A DNA stretch of 64,000 nucleotides from Mesorhizobium loti (lineage in GTDB: Bacteria > Pseudomonadota > Alphaproteobacteria > Rhizobiales > Rhizobiaceae), in NCBI RefSeq assembly GCF_013170705.1, contig NZ_CP033334.1:1-64000 (forward strand), in the 5' to 3' direction. Each line of letters begins with the position of its first letter. Position 1 is the first letter of the stretch. The position numbers were made by a program, and so were the translations under genes. Shown in pieces: positions 40,584-48,270 of this stretch. Below the pieces are notes generated by a model. It did no database searches, was not told where the DNA came from, and saw nothing but the letters and a program-made list of their open reading frames with translations.

Positions 40584-41069
40584 TTACTCCGCCTCGTTGG
40601 CCGCATCGGCGTTGAGCTGGCCGTACTTCTCCTCGCCGATCGAGGCGAGCAGGTCGAGCTGCGTCTCGAGAAAGTCGATGTGACCTTCCTCATCGGCCAG
40701 CAGATCCTCGAACAGTTTCATCGTCACGTAATCGCCCACCTCGTGGCAGATCTCGCGCGAACGTTTGTAGGCAGTGCGCGCGTCATATTCGCCGGCAAGG
40801 TCGGATTCGAGCACTTCCTTGACGTTCTGCCCGATGCGCAGCGGCGCGACGGACTGCAGGTTCGGATGGCCTTCAAGGAAGATGATGCGCGCGATGAGCT
40901 TGTCGGCGTGGTGCATCTCCTCGATCGATTCGGCCCGCTCCTTCTTTGCCAGCTTGGTGTACCCCCAATCCTCCAGCAGACGGAAATGCACCCAATATTG
41001 GTTGACGGCTCCAAGCTCCAGAAAAAGAGCCTCGTTAAGCCGCTCGATGATCTGACTTTCGCCCTTCAT
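40584..41069 (-). CDS. bfr: Bacterioferritin
   Basis: Bacterioferritin is a 24-mer heme-containing iron store with ferroxidase centres. It is 161 residues from [15 protein letters not shown]. The iron ligands are seen as [22 protein letters not shown] and [11 protein letters not shown]. Met in EEMHH is the inter-subunit heme ligand, so this is a Bfr rather than a ferritin. The start (41069, GGGAGC upstream) lies 35 bp inside bfd, so the two are coupled. Confidence 0.96.
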   Translation of the reverse strand: MKGESQIIERLNEALFLELGAVNQYWVHFRLLEDWGYTKLAKKERAESIEEMHHADKLIARIIFLEGHPNLQSVAPLRIGQNVKEVLESDLAGEYDARTAYKRSREICHEVGDYVTMKLFEDLLADEEGHIDFLETQLDLLASIGEEKYGQLNADAANEAE

Positions 41070-41346
41070 GGGTTCTGCTCCCGTATTGGATGCGCAGGCC
41101 TCTGACGCGATCCAGATGTGAAACGACATCCACGCCGGTCGCCTCCGAGCGGGCGTGGTAATTTTCGGTGACCCGAATGATCGTTTCCACCACATTTGGG
41201 AAGCAGCCGCAACAGCGACCGCGCTTTTGCATGGAGTGATAGATCTTTGCCGGCACGATAAGCTGCCAAGGGTCCTGATCCAGCAGCGCGATGATCGTCT
41301 GCTCGATCTCCCTCTCCGTGATGATATTGCAATGGCAGATCAGCAT
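41035..41346 (-). CDS. bfd: Bacterioferritin-associated ferredoxin Bfd
   Basis: [2Fe-2S] protein that reduces Bfr to release iron. The four ligands appear as C4 and C6 ([10 protein letters not shown]) and C45-x2-C48 (GRCCGCFPN), with an extra Cys at 46. At 103 residues it is longer than E. coli Bfd (64), with a C-terminal extension overlapping bfr by 35 bp. No ribosome site is visible: TATAA directly abuts the ATG. Its position right before bfr supports a functional pair. Confidence 0.9.
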   Translation of the reverse strand: MLICHCNIITEREIEQTIIALLDQDPWQLIVPAKIYHSMQKRGRCCGCFPNVVETIIRVTENYHARSEATGVDVVSHLDRVRGLRIQYGSRTHEGRKSDHRAA

Positions 41347-41410
41347 TTATAGTGCTCGGATGGCTGACGGCGCCTTCCGCGCCGCGTGGCTTGATTGGTC
41401 CCGGAGCCCA

Positions 41411-41438
41411 TTCCGGAGCCAATTGTCAGGCTCCGGAA
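41411..41438 (-). terminator. Hairpin between imelysin 1 and bfd
   Basis: Perfect 10-bp stem TTCCGGAGCC / GGCTCCGGAA with an 8-nt loop, 20 bases after the imelysin 1 stop. No T-run is present, so it is a partial terminator or a processing/stability element that may uncouple bfd-bfr from imelysin. Confidence 0.5.
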
Positions 41439-41457
41439 CCGCGCGCCAGGTTCGGTC

Positions 41458-42747
41458 TTACTTGAACACCTTGTCGGGCGCGTCGAGGCTGTCGGAGCCT
41501 TCGAAGGCGATGGCGTTGAGTTTCAGCGAGCCGACGGCACGTTCGATCGACTTGGTCTGATCGACCAACGCGTCGATCGCCGCCTGCACGGTGGCGTTGC
41601 CTTCCTTGTTTCCTTCGGCGATCTGCTGGTCATAGGCCTCACCGGCCTCGGCCCGCACCTTGATCGCCTCCATCTTGGCGACGGTGACATCGAGCTTGTC
41701 GGACAGTTCCTTGTCGATCGCCGGATCGGCTGCCTTGACCATGTCATGCACCGAAGGCCCCGAAACGGCGGTGCCGTCGAGCCTGGTATAGCTGGCGAGG
41801 TAGGCAGCACGGATGCCGATCGCGTCATAGAGATGCGAGTTGTAGGTGTTGTCGGAGAAGCAGTCATGCTCCTCTTCCGGGTCGTGCAGCAACAGGCCGA
41901 GCTTCATGCGCTCACCGGCCAGTTCACCATAGGACAGCGAGCCCATGCCGGTGAAGATGACCGAGATCGCGGTGTTCGGCTCGCCATCGACCAGGTTCTT
42001 GCGCGCGGCGCCGTCTTCCTTCCAGTTGCCGACCATTTCCTGCAGGTCCGAAACCAGAAGGGTGGTGGCCGACTTCAGATACTCGGCACGGCGGTCGCAA
42101 TTGCCACCGGTGCAGTTCTTGAGGTCGTAGTCGGTGTAGGGGCGTTCGCCGGCGCCCGGGCCGGTGCCGTGCAGATCCTGGCCCCAGAGCAGGAATTCGA
42201 TGGCGTGATAGCCGGTGGCGACATTGGCCTCGATGCCGCCGGCCTCCTGCAGCGTGCCGGACAGGAATTCCGGCGAAAGTTTCGAGGCATCGACCTTCTT
42301 GCCGTTGATCTCGATTTCCTTGTTGGCGATCACATTGGCGGTATAGAGCGAATTCGCATCCGATTCGGTGCCGTAGCTCTTGGCGACATAGTCGATCAGC
42401 CCTTCGTCCAGCGGCCAGGAGTTCACCTTGCCTTCCCAATCGTCGACGATCTTGTTGCCGAAGCGGTAGACCTCGGTCTGCTGGTAGGGCACGCGCGATG
42501 CCTTCCACGCGTCGCGAGCGGCCTTGAGCGTGTCAGCGGACGGATTGGCAAGCAGCGCGTCGACCGCCTTGTCGAGGGCCTGGGCCGTGGTCAGCGAATC
42601 CTCATATTTGGCAAGCGCGATGTCGGAGTAGGTCTTGATCACCGCTTTCGCATCGGTATCCGCCTTGGCCGGCAGCACAAACACCGCCGCCGTCAGCAGT
42701 GCCGTGGCGCCAATCGCCGCAAGCCTGCCGCCATATCGTGCCGTCAT
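41458..42747 (-). CDS. Imelysin-family periplasmic iron-regulated protein (IrpA-like)
   Basis: 429 residues with a signal peptide (IGATALLTAAVFVLPAKA) and a canonical imelysin domain. The GxHxxE motif reads GYHAIE at 179-184, followed by FLLWGQDLHGTG; these features fit the ICMP/IrpA group linked to iron uptake. ATG 42747 has GGAG upstream; an in-frame extension to 42873 is rejected. Its promoter, about 250 bp upstream, carries a perfect Irr-box palindrome. It heads the iron cluster Bfd, Bfr, di-heme protein, imelysin 2, DUF1513. Confidence 0.93.
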   Translation of the reverse strand: MTARYGGRLAAIGATALLTAAVFVLPAKADTDAKAVIKTYSDIALAKYEDSLTTAQALDKAVDALLANPSADTLKAARDAWKASRVPYQQTEVYRFGNKIVDDWEGKVNSWPLDEGLIDYVAKSYGTESDANSLYTANVIANKEIEINGKKVDASKLSPEFLSGTLQEAGGIEANVATGYHAIEFLLWGQDLHGTGPGAGERPYTDYDLKNCTGGNCDRRAEYLKSATTLLVSDLQEMVGNWKEDGAARKNLVDGEPNTAISVIFTGMGSLSYGELAGERMKLGLLLHDPEEEHDCFSDNTYNSHLYDAIGIRAAYLASYTRLDGTAVSGPSVHDMVKAADPAIDKELSDKLDVTVAKMEAIKVRAEAGEAYDQQIAEGNKEGNATVQAAIDALVDQTKSIERAVGSLKLNAIAFEGSDSLDAPDKVFK

Positions 42748-43180
42748 TATCGCTCTCCAGTTTTTTGAAAATTTTATAAACGGCGCGTGCGGCGGCCGGC
42801 GCCAGGCCATGCTGATGCCATGGGACGCAAGACTGGCCACGCGATCGCGCGGTTGGGGGAAGAAAGACACCAAAATGCCTCCAATCGAACGGGTTCAAGG
42901 CCCAGACATCAAAGGGATGCGCTAACGCGCGAGCTTCCATAAAGCTTCGACGCCAATGGAAGTCAATGAAAATCGTCCGGAAAAGCCAATTGAAACAATA
43001 GTTTAGAATTATTCTAAACTACAATGGTCAACTTTATGCCTCGGCTGTGCCGGCCTTGCCGCCGAACTGTACGATTGACAGCTGTCATCCCGGGTGCGAC
43101 CCGCAAACGCTCTCTTGCGGCGGCGCCAGACAATTGCCACCTGGCGAGACGCTCTAGGATCGAATCGGGATGGGAATGCG
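42748..43180. promoter_or_regulatory. Divergent promoter region between imelysin 1 and the flavoprotein reductase
   Basis: 433 bp without a gene. It has a long leader on the imelysin side, the palindrome at 43000-43020, TTGAAA (42990-42995) facing right and TTGACC (43031-43026) facing left. Each -35 lies 17-18 bp from a TCTAAA-like -10 inside the palindrome. Confidence 0.55.
43000..43020. promoter_or_regulatory. Candidate Irr box (iron control element)
   Basis: Perfect 21-bp palindrome: arms AGTTTAGAAT and ATTCTAAACT around one central T. The core TTTAGAA-N3-TTCTAAA matches the ICE/Irr-box consensus described for rhizobia. It overlaps both divergent -10 regions, so Irr binding would block both units or control them differently. 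irr is at 7406-7837. Confidence 0.85.
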
Positions 43181-44434
43181 ATGAAGAACGGTGTGGTCAT
43201 TGTCGGTGCGGGTCATGCGGGCGTGCAGGCGGCCGCCAGTCTGCGCGAGGACGGCTATGACGGGCCGGTGATCCTCGTCGGCGACGAGAACGAGTTGCCT
43301 TACCACAAGCCGCCGCTGTCGAAGACCTTCATCAAGGATGCCGAGGCCAAGCCGCAACCCTTGCGTGGCGAGGCCTTTTATACCGGCAACGCGATCGACT
43401 ACCGGCCGGGCATCCGGATCGAGCGCATCGATGCCGGCCGCCGCAACCTGGAGATATCAGGCGGCGGCGAACTTGCCTTCGACCACCTGCTCCTGGCGAC
43501 CGGGTCGCGCCCGCGCGTCCTGCCGCTGCCGGGCTCGGACCTGTCCGGCGTCTTGTCGCTGCGTTCGCTGGCCGACGCACGGCTGATCCGGGAGCTCAGC
43601 ACAACCAGCGAGGATGTCGTCATCCTCGGCGGCGGTTTTATCGGACTGGAGATCGCCGCGACGCTGCGCGCGGCCGGCCGCACGGTGACTGTGGTGGAAG
43701 CGGTCGACCGGCTGCTCGGCCGCGCCGTCGCACCCGTGGTGGCCAACCATGTCCGCCAGCGGCTGGAGGCGACCGGCGTACGCATCCTGACCGGCACCTC
43801 GATTTCAAGGCTCGAAGGCGAAAACGGCCATGTCGTGGCCGCGATCACCTCGTCGGGCGAAAGGCTGCCGGCGCGCATGGTCATCGTCGGCATCGGCGCC
43901 GTGCCCAATGTCGAGCTGGCGCAGCAAGCTGGCCTTGCCATCGCCAACGGCATCCGCGTCGACCACCAGATGCGCAGTTCGGCGCCGGAAATCCTGGCCA
44001 TCGGCGACGCCGCCTCCTACCGGCACTGGTTCACCGGCGGCGACGTGCGGCTGGAATCGGTGCAGAACGCCACCGACCAGGCGCGGCTCGCGGCCCGCAC
44101 GATCACCGGTCACGCGGACGCTTATTCGGCGGTGCCATGGTTCTGGTCCGATATTGGCGACATGAAGCTGCAGATGGTCGGGCTGACCGCCGGCGGCGAC
44201 AGCCATGTCGTGCTGGGCGACCTGCCCGACAACAAGTTTTCCATCTATCACTATGCCGGTGACCGGCTGCTCGGCATCGAATCCGTCAACCGCCCCGGCG
44301 ACCACATGCTTGGCCGCAAGATGCTCGGTGCGGGTTTCTCACCGACGCCGGAAACCGTTGCGGCTGGACCGGATGGGCTGAAGGCGGCGCTGGCCGCGTT
44401 TCAGCAGGATGAGCCGGCAAGGGCTGCGGGCTAG
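43181..44434 (+). CDS. FAD-dependent ferredoxin reductase-like oxidoreductase
   Basis: 417 residues. FAD-binding GAGHAGVQAAASLR starts at about residue 8, NAD(P)H-binding GGGFIGLEIAATLRAAG near residue 150, and the second FAD motif ILAIGDAASY near 275. The C-terminal domain (about 320-400) is of the rubredoxin/ferredoxin reductase (ThcD/putidaredoxin reductase-like) type. It probably passes electrons to a small iron-sulfur partner; Bfd, encoded across the divergent promoter, is an attractive but unproven partner. Start ATG 43181 after GGGAATGCG; longer frame rejected. Confidence 0.88.
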   Translation: MKNGVVIVGAGHAGVQAAASLREDGYDGPVILVGDENELPYHKPPLSKTFIKDAEAKPQPLRGEAFYTGNAIDYRPGIRIERIDAGRRNLEISGGGELAFDHLLLATGSRPRVLPLPGSDLSGVLSLRSLADARLIRELSTTSEDVVILGGGFIGLEIAATLRAAGRTVTVVEAVDRLLGRAVAPVVANHVRQRLEATGVRILTGTSISRLEGENGHVVAAITSSGERLPARMVIVGIGAVPNVELAQQAGLAIANGIRVDHQMRSSAPEILAIGDAASYRHWFTGGDVRLESVQNATDQARLAARTITGHADAYSAVPWFWSDIGDMKLQMVGLTAGGDSHVVLGDLPDNKFSIYHYAGDRLLGIESVNRPGDHMLGRKMLGAGFSPTPETVAAGPDGLKAALAAFQQDEPARAAG

Positions 44435-44440
44435 GCGCCC

Positions 44441-44543
44441 TTACCCTCCCCCCTTGTGGGGAGGGTCGCTGCGAAGCCGCGGGGCGGGGTCGGCGCCCCC
44501 CCACCCGGACCTTTGGTCCGACCTCCCCACGAGGGGGAGGTAG
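44441..44543. repeat. Long GC-rich inverted repeat between convergent genes
   Basis: Left arm around 44441-44468 (ACCCTCCCCCC...GGGGAGGGTCG) is the reverse complement, with a few changes, of the right arm around 44516-44543 (CGACCTCCCC...GGGGGAGGTAG). Smaller hairpins such as GGACC-TTTG-GTCC lie inside. It fills the gap between the reductase and gabT, which converge, and may be a bidirectional transcription barrier. Confidence 0.7.
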
Positions 44544-44547
44544 AACG

Positions 44548-45825
44548 CTAGGCAGCGCAGACTTCGCGGATCGAGCTTTCCAGGATGTCGAGCGCCTCGT
44601 TCATGACCTCGTCCTGGATGGTGATCGGCGCCAGGAAGCGGATGACGTTGCCGTAGACGCCGCAGGTCAGCAGGATCAGGCCTTTGTCGAGTGCCTTCAG
44701 CCGGATGGCGTTGGCAATCTCCGCCGAGGGCAGGCCCTTCTTGACGTCGTTGAACTCGACCGCGTTCATGAAGCCGAGGCCCCTGATATCGACGATCTCG
44801 GGCACGTCGTCGCGAATCGACTGCAGGCGCTGCTTCAGCCGCGCGCCAAGCGTGTTGGCGCGGTCGCACAGCTTTTCGTCCTCGATCACGTCAAGCACTG
44901 CGTGTGCCGCGGCGACGCCGATCGGGCTGCCACCATAGGTGCCGCCGAGGCCGCCCGGGCCAGGCGCGTCCATGATCTCGGCGCGGCCGGTCACCGCCGA
45001 CAGCGGGAAGCCGCCAGCGAGGCTCTTGGCCATGGTGGTGATGTCGGCCGCGACCTCATGATGATCCATCGCAAACATCTTGCCGGTACGGGCGAAGCCC
45101 GTCTGCACCTCGTCGGCGATCAGCAGCATGCCGTGCTGGTCGCAGAGCTTGCGCAGCGCGGTCAGGAGTTCACGGGGCGCGTCGTAGAAGCCGCCCTCCC
45201 CCTGGACAGGCTCGATGATGATCGCGGCGACGCGTGCCGGATCGACATCGGCCTTGAACAGCTTGTCGAGCGCGGCAAGCGAATCGGCGACCGAGACACC
45301 ATGCAACGCCACGGGAAACGGCACGTGGTAGACGTCGCCCGGCATGGCGCCGAAGCCGACCTTGTAGGGAACGACCTTGCCGGTCAGCGCCATGCCCATG
45401 AAGGTGCGGCCATGGAAGCCGCCGCCAAAGGCGATGACGGCCTGGCGGCCGGTGGCGTTGCGGGCGATCTTGATGGCATTTTCGACCGCCTCGGCGCCGG
45501 TGGTGACGAAAATGGTCTTTTTCTCGAACTTGCCGGGCAGCATGGCGTTCAGCCGCTCGGCCAGCCTGACATAGCTCTCATAGGGCACGACCTGGTGGCA
45601 GGTGTGGGTGAAACGGTCGAGCTGCGCCTTGACGGCCTCGATCACCCTGGGGTGGCGGTGGCCGGTGTTGACGACGGCGATGCCGGAGGAAAAGTCGATG
45701 TAGCGGCGGCCCTCGACATCCCAGATCTCCGAGTTTTCAGCCCGGTCGGCGTAGATTTGCGTGGTCATTCCGACGCCGCGCGAGATCGACTGGTTCTTGC
45801 GTTCGGAAATGGCTGAATTCTTCAT
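44548..45825 (-). CDS. gabT: 4-aminobutyrate aminotransferase (class III)
   Basis: PLP enzyme that transfers the amino group of GABA to 2-oxoglutarate, giving succinate semialdehyde. It is 425 residues. The PLP Lys is in ITTMAKSLAGGFPLSAV, the Asp in LLIADEVQTGFARTG, and TTGAEAVENAIKIAR is the cofactor phosphate site. ATG 45825 has GAGGG six bases upstream, so the ATG 12 bases further up is less likely. gabD is not adjacent; the call rests on overall similarity to GabT. A possible operator lies at 45862-45876. Confidence 0.88.
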   Translation of the reverse strand: MKNSAISERKNQSISRGVGMTTQIYADRAENSEIWDVEGRRYIDFSSGIAVVNTGHRHPRVIEAVKAQLDRFTHTCHQVVPYESYVRLAERLNAMLPGKFEKKTIFVTTGAEAVENAIKIARNATGRQAVIAFGGGFHGRTFMGMALTGKVVPYKVGFGAMPGDVYHVPFPVALHGVSVADSLAALDKLFKADVDPARVAAIIIEPVQGEGGFYDAPRELLTALRKLCDQHGMLLIADEVQTGFARTGKMFAMDHHEVAADITTMAKSLAGGFPLSAVTGRAEIMDAPGPGGLGGTYGGSPIGVAAAHAVLDVIEDEKLCDRANTLGARLKQRLQSIRDDVPEIVDIRGLGFMNAVEFNDVKKGLPSAEIANAIRLKALDKGLILLTCGVYGNVIRFLAPITIQDEVMNEALDILESSIREVCAA

Positions 45826-45861
45826 GATATCCCTCATCGGGCCGGCGCCCGCTCTCGTTGA

Positions 45862-45876
45862 TCAGATGTCTTCTGA
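45862..45876. promoter_or_regulatory. Candidate operator upstream of gabT
   Basis: TCAGA and TCTGA half-sites five bases apart, 37 bases before the gabT start, in the 238-bp divergent region between gabT and the RND operon. The shape suits a GntR-family dimer, but no regulator gene is adjacent. Confidence 0.3.
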
Positions 45877-46063
45877 CCTTATTTCATGTTTTCCTCAAGT
45901 CGGCACCACCGGATGGCGATTGGGCCTGCGACGGGCATATCTCCGCCCTTAACCAGTCGGGCGATACACGTACGAGAGCGGTTTCCTTTTTCGGGGGATC
46001 GATTATCCTTCGGATATCGGCGAGGCATCGCCGTCAACGAGTGGCCCGCGGCTGGGGGAGCCC

Positions 46064-47197
46064 ATGAGCAGAAACGCGTCATCATCCGTGTCGCCGCCAT
46101 CCGTCAAAACCTCCAGTCTTTTGTCTTTTCCCTCGGCAGTCTGCGTCTGCGCGGCCGCCCTGCTGCTGGCCGGTTGCCAGAAGCAGGAAGCGGCGACCAG
46201 GAAATTGCCGGTCATGGTGCGCGCGGAAACGGTGGCGATGGCCGACTACGCACCGAGGACCTCGCTGACCGGGGTGATCGCGGCGCGTACGCTGAACAAT
46301 CTGTCGTTTCGTGTCGGTGGCCGGGTCGCCGAGCGGTTTGTCGATGTCGGCCAGCATGTCGACCAAGGCGCGGTGCTGGCCCGCATCGATCCACAGGAAC
46401 AGGAATCCGATCTGCGCTCCGCACAGGCCGATCTCGATGCGGCGAAGGCGCAGTTGACCCAGTCCGCCGCCGCCTTCCAGCGGCAGAAGACGCTGCTTGC
46501 CCAGGGCTTCACCACCAGGCGCGACTATGACGCCGCCGACCAGGCGATGAAGGTGGCGCAAGGCAGCGTCGATGCCGCGCAGAGCGCCTTCGCCAATGCC
46601 CAGCAAAACCTGTCCTTCACCGAGCTCAAGGCTGGCGCCCCCGGCGTCATCACCGCCCGCCAGGTCGAAACCGGCCAGGTGGTGCAGGCGGCGCAAACTG
46701 TCTTCACCGTCGCCGAGGACGGTGACCGTGACGCCGTGTTCAACGTGCAGGAAACGCTGGTCGCCAGGACGCCGGTCTCGCCGGCGGTGACGATCACGCT
46801 GTTGGCCGATCCGCAGGTCCGGGCAACAGGCAAGGTGCGCGAAATCTCGCCGGTGGTGGACCAGGCCTCCGGTTCGATCCGGGTCAGGGTCGGCATTCCC
46901 GCCACGCCCCCCGGCTTGCCGCTGGGGGCGGCCGTGATCGGCTCGATCAGCGCCAAGCCGGCGAAGGCGATCCTGTTGCCCTGGCAGGCGCTGACGTCCA
47001 GTGCCGGCAGGCCGGCCGTCTGGATTGTCGACCCGGCGACCAAGGCAGTGTCGACGACACCGATCGAGGTGCTGGCCTTCGATTCGGGCACGGTCGTCGT
47101 CGCCGGCGGTCTGAACGAAGGCCAGAGTGTCGTTACCGCGGGCGGGCAGTTGCTCAGTCCCGGCCAGACGGTGGAGATATCGAGGGCGGGCCAATGA
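46064..47197 (+). CDS. RND efflux periplasmic adaptor lipoprotein (first)
   Basis: 377 residues with a lipoprotein signal peptide (lipobox LLLAGC, acylated Cys in LAGCQKQE). The HlyD/MexA-type core has a split lipoyl domain (TLNNLSFRVGGRVAERFVDVGQHV...TVFTVAEDGD), an alpha-hairpin rich in Ala and Gln (about 105-170) and a beta-barrel/MP domain (about 240-370). It links an inner-membrane RND pump to an outer-membrane channel. Its stop overlaps the next gene (ATGA). Confidence 0.92.
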   Translation: MSRNASSSVSPPSVKTSSLLSFPSAVCVCAAALLLAGCQKQEAATRKLPVMVRAETVAMADYAPRTSLTGVIAARTLNNLSFRVGGRVAERFVDVGQHVDQGAVLARIDPQEQESDLRSAQADLDAAKAQLTQSAAAFQRQKTLLAQGFTTRRDYDAADQAMKVAQGSVDAAQSAFANAQQNLSFTELKAGAPGVITARQVETGQVVQAAQTVFTVAEDGDRDAVFNVQETLVARTPVSPAVTITLLADPQVRATGKVREISPVVDQASGSIRVRVGIPATPPGLPLGAAVIGSISAKPAKAILLPWQALTSSAGRPAVWIVDPATKAVSTTPIEVLAFDSGTVVVAGGLNEGQSVVTAGGQLLSPGQTVEISRAGQ

Positions 47198-48270
47198 ACC
47201 GGCTGCCGCCAATCATGCTCGGCTTGTTCGCGCTTGGCGCGCTCGCCGCCTGCTCGAAATCCGAAGAAAAGCCGACGGAGATCATCCGGCCGGTGCTTTC
47301 GGTGGTGGTCGAGCCGCGCACCACCGAGACCTTCGGCTTCGCCGGCTCGGTCGAGCCGCAGGTCAGCGCCGACCTTGCTTTCCGCCTGCTTGGCCGGGTC
47401 GTCTCCCGCGACGTCAAGGTCGGCGACATCGTCACCAAGGGCACCACGATCGCCGCGCTCGACCCGACCGCGCTGGAACTGGCCGTGCAGGCGGCCAAGG
47501 CGGAGCTCTCCAATGCCGAGGCACAGTTCGCCAACGCCGCGGCGAGCGAGGAGCGCCAGCGCCAGCTGCTTGCCTCGGCCAACGCTTCCCAGGCAGTCTT
47601 CGATGCCGCTCAGCAGGCACGCAAGGCCGCGGAAGCCAGCGTCGAGCGAGCCAGGGCCTCGCTGGCCAAATCGCAGGAACAGCTTGGCTATGCCAGGCTG
47701 TTCTCCGACTTCGACGGCGTCATCACCGCGGTCGGCGCCGAGGTCGGGCAGACGGTTTCGGCAGGCCAGACAGTCGTCACCGTGGCGCGCTCCGACCTGC
47801 GCGAAGCGGTCGTCGACATTCCCGACCAGCTGGTCGGCGATCTCACGGCCGGCACACCGTTCCAGGTCATCCTGCAATCGCTGCCGACGATCCAGACCGA
47901 GGCCAAGCTGCGCGAAATCGCGCCACAGGCGGAGGGCTCGACGCGCACCCGGCGCGTGCGGCTGACGCTCTCCGATCCGCCGCAGGCCTTCAGGCTCGGC
48001 TCAACGGTAACGGCAACCCGCATGACCAAGGTGGCGCCGACGATCGAACTGCCCATGTCGGCGCTGCTCGAAAAGAACGGTTCCGACAAAGTGTGGATCG
48101 TCGACCCGCAGACATCGAGCGTGAGTACGCGCGACATCAAGATCGCTTCCAGGAATGGCGGCACCTTCACGGTGGCCGATGGACTTGAGGCCGGCATGCG
48201 CGTGGTCACCGCCGGCGTCCATAGCCTGAGCCAAGGCCAGAAGGTTAGAGTGCCCGGGGGTGGCGTCTGA
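47194..48270 (+). CDS. RND efflux periplasmic adaptor lipoprotein (second)
   Basis: 358 residues, a second adaptor with its own lipobox (LGALAAC, Cys at about 20). The lipoyl half-motif AFRLLGRVVSRDVKVGDIV, the Ala/Gln alpha-hairpin (about 95-160) and the beta-barrel follow the same plan as the upstream adaptor, but the sequences differ well beyond recent duplication. It overlaps both neighbours by a few bases (ATGA and TGATG), so all three are translated together. It may form a hetero-adaptor ring with the first. Confidence 0.92.
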   Translation: MNRLPPIMLGLFALGALAACSKSEEKPTEIIRPVLSVVVEPRTTETFGFAGSVEPQVSADLAFRLLGRVVSRDVKVGDIVTKGTTIAALDPTALELAVQAAKAELSNAEAQFANAAASEERQRQLLASANASQAVFDAAQQARKAAEASVERARASLAKSQEQLGYARLFSDFDGVITAVGAEVGQTVSAGQTVVTVARSDLREAVVDIPDQLVGDLTAGTPFQVILQSLPTIQTEAKLREIAPQAEGSTRTRRVRLTLSDPPQAFRLGSTVTATRMTKVAPTIELPMSALLEKNGSDKVWIVDPQTSSVSTRDIKIASRNGGTFTVADGLEAGMRVVTAGVHSLSQGQKVRVPGGGV

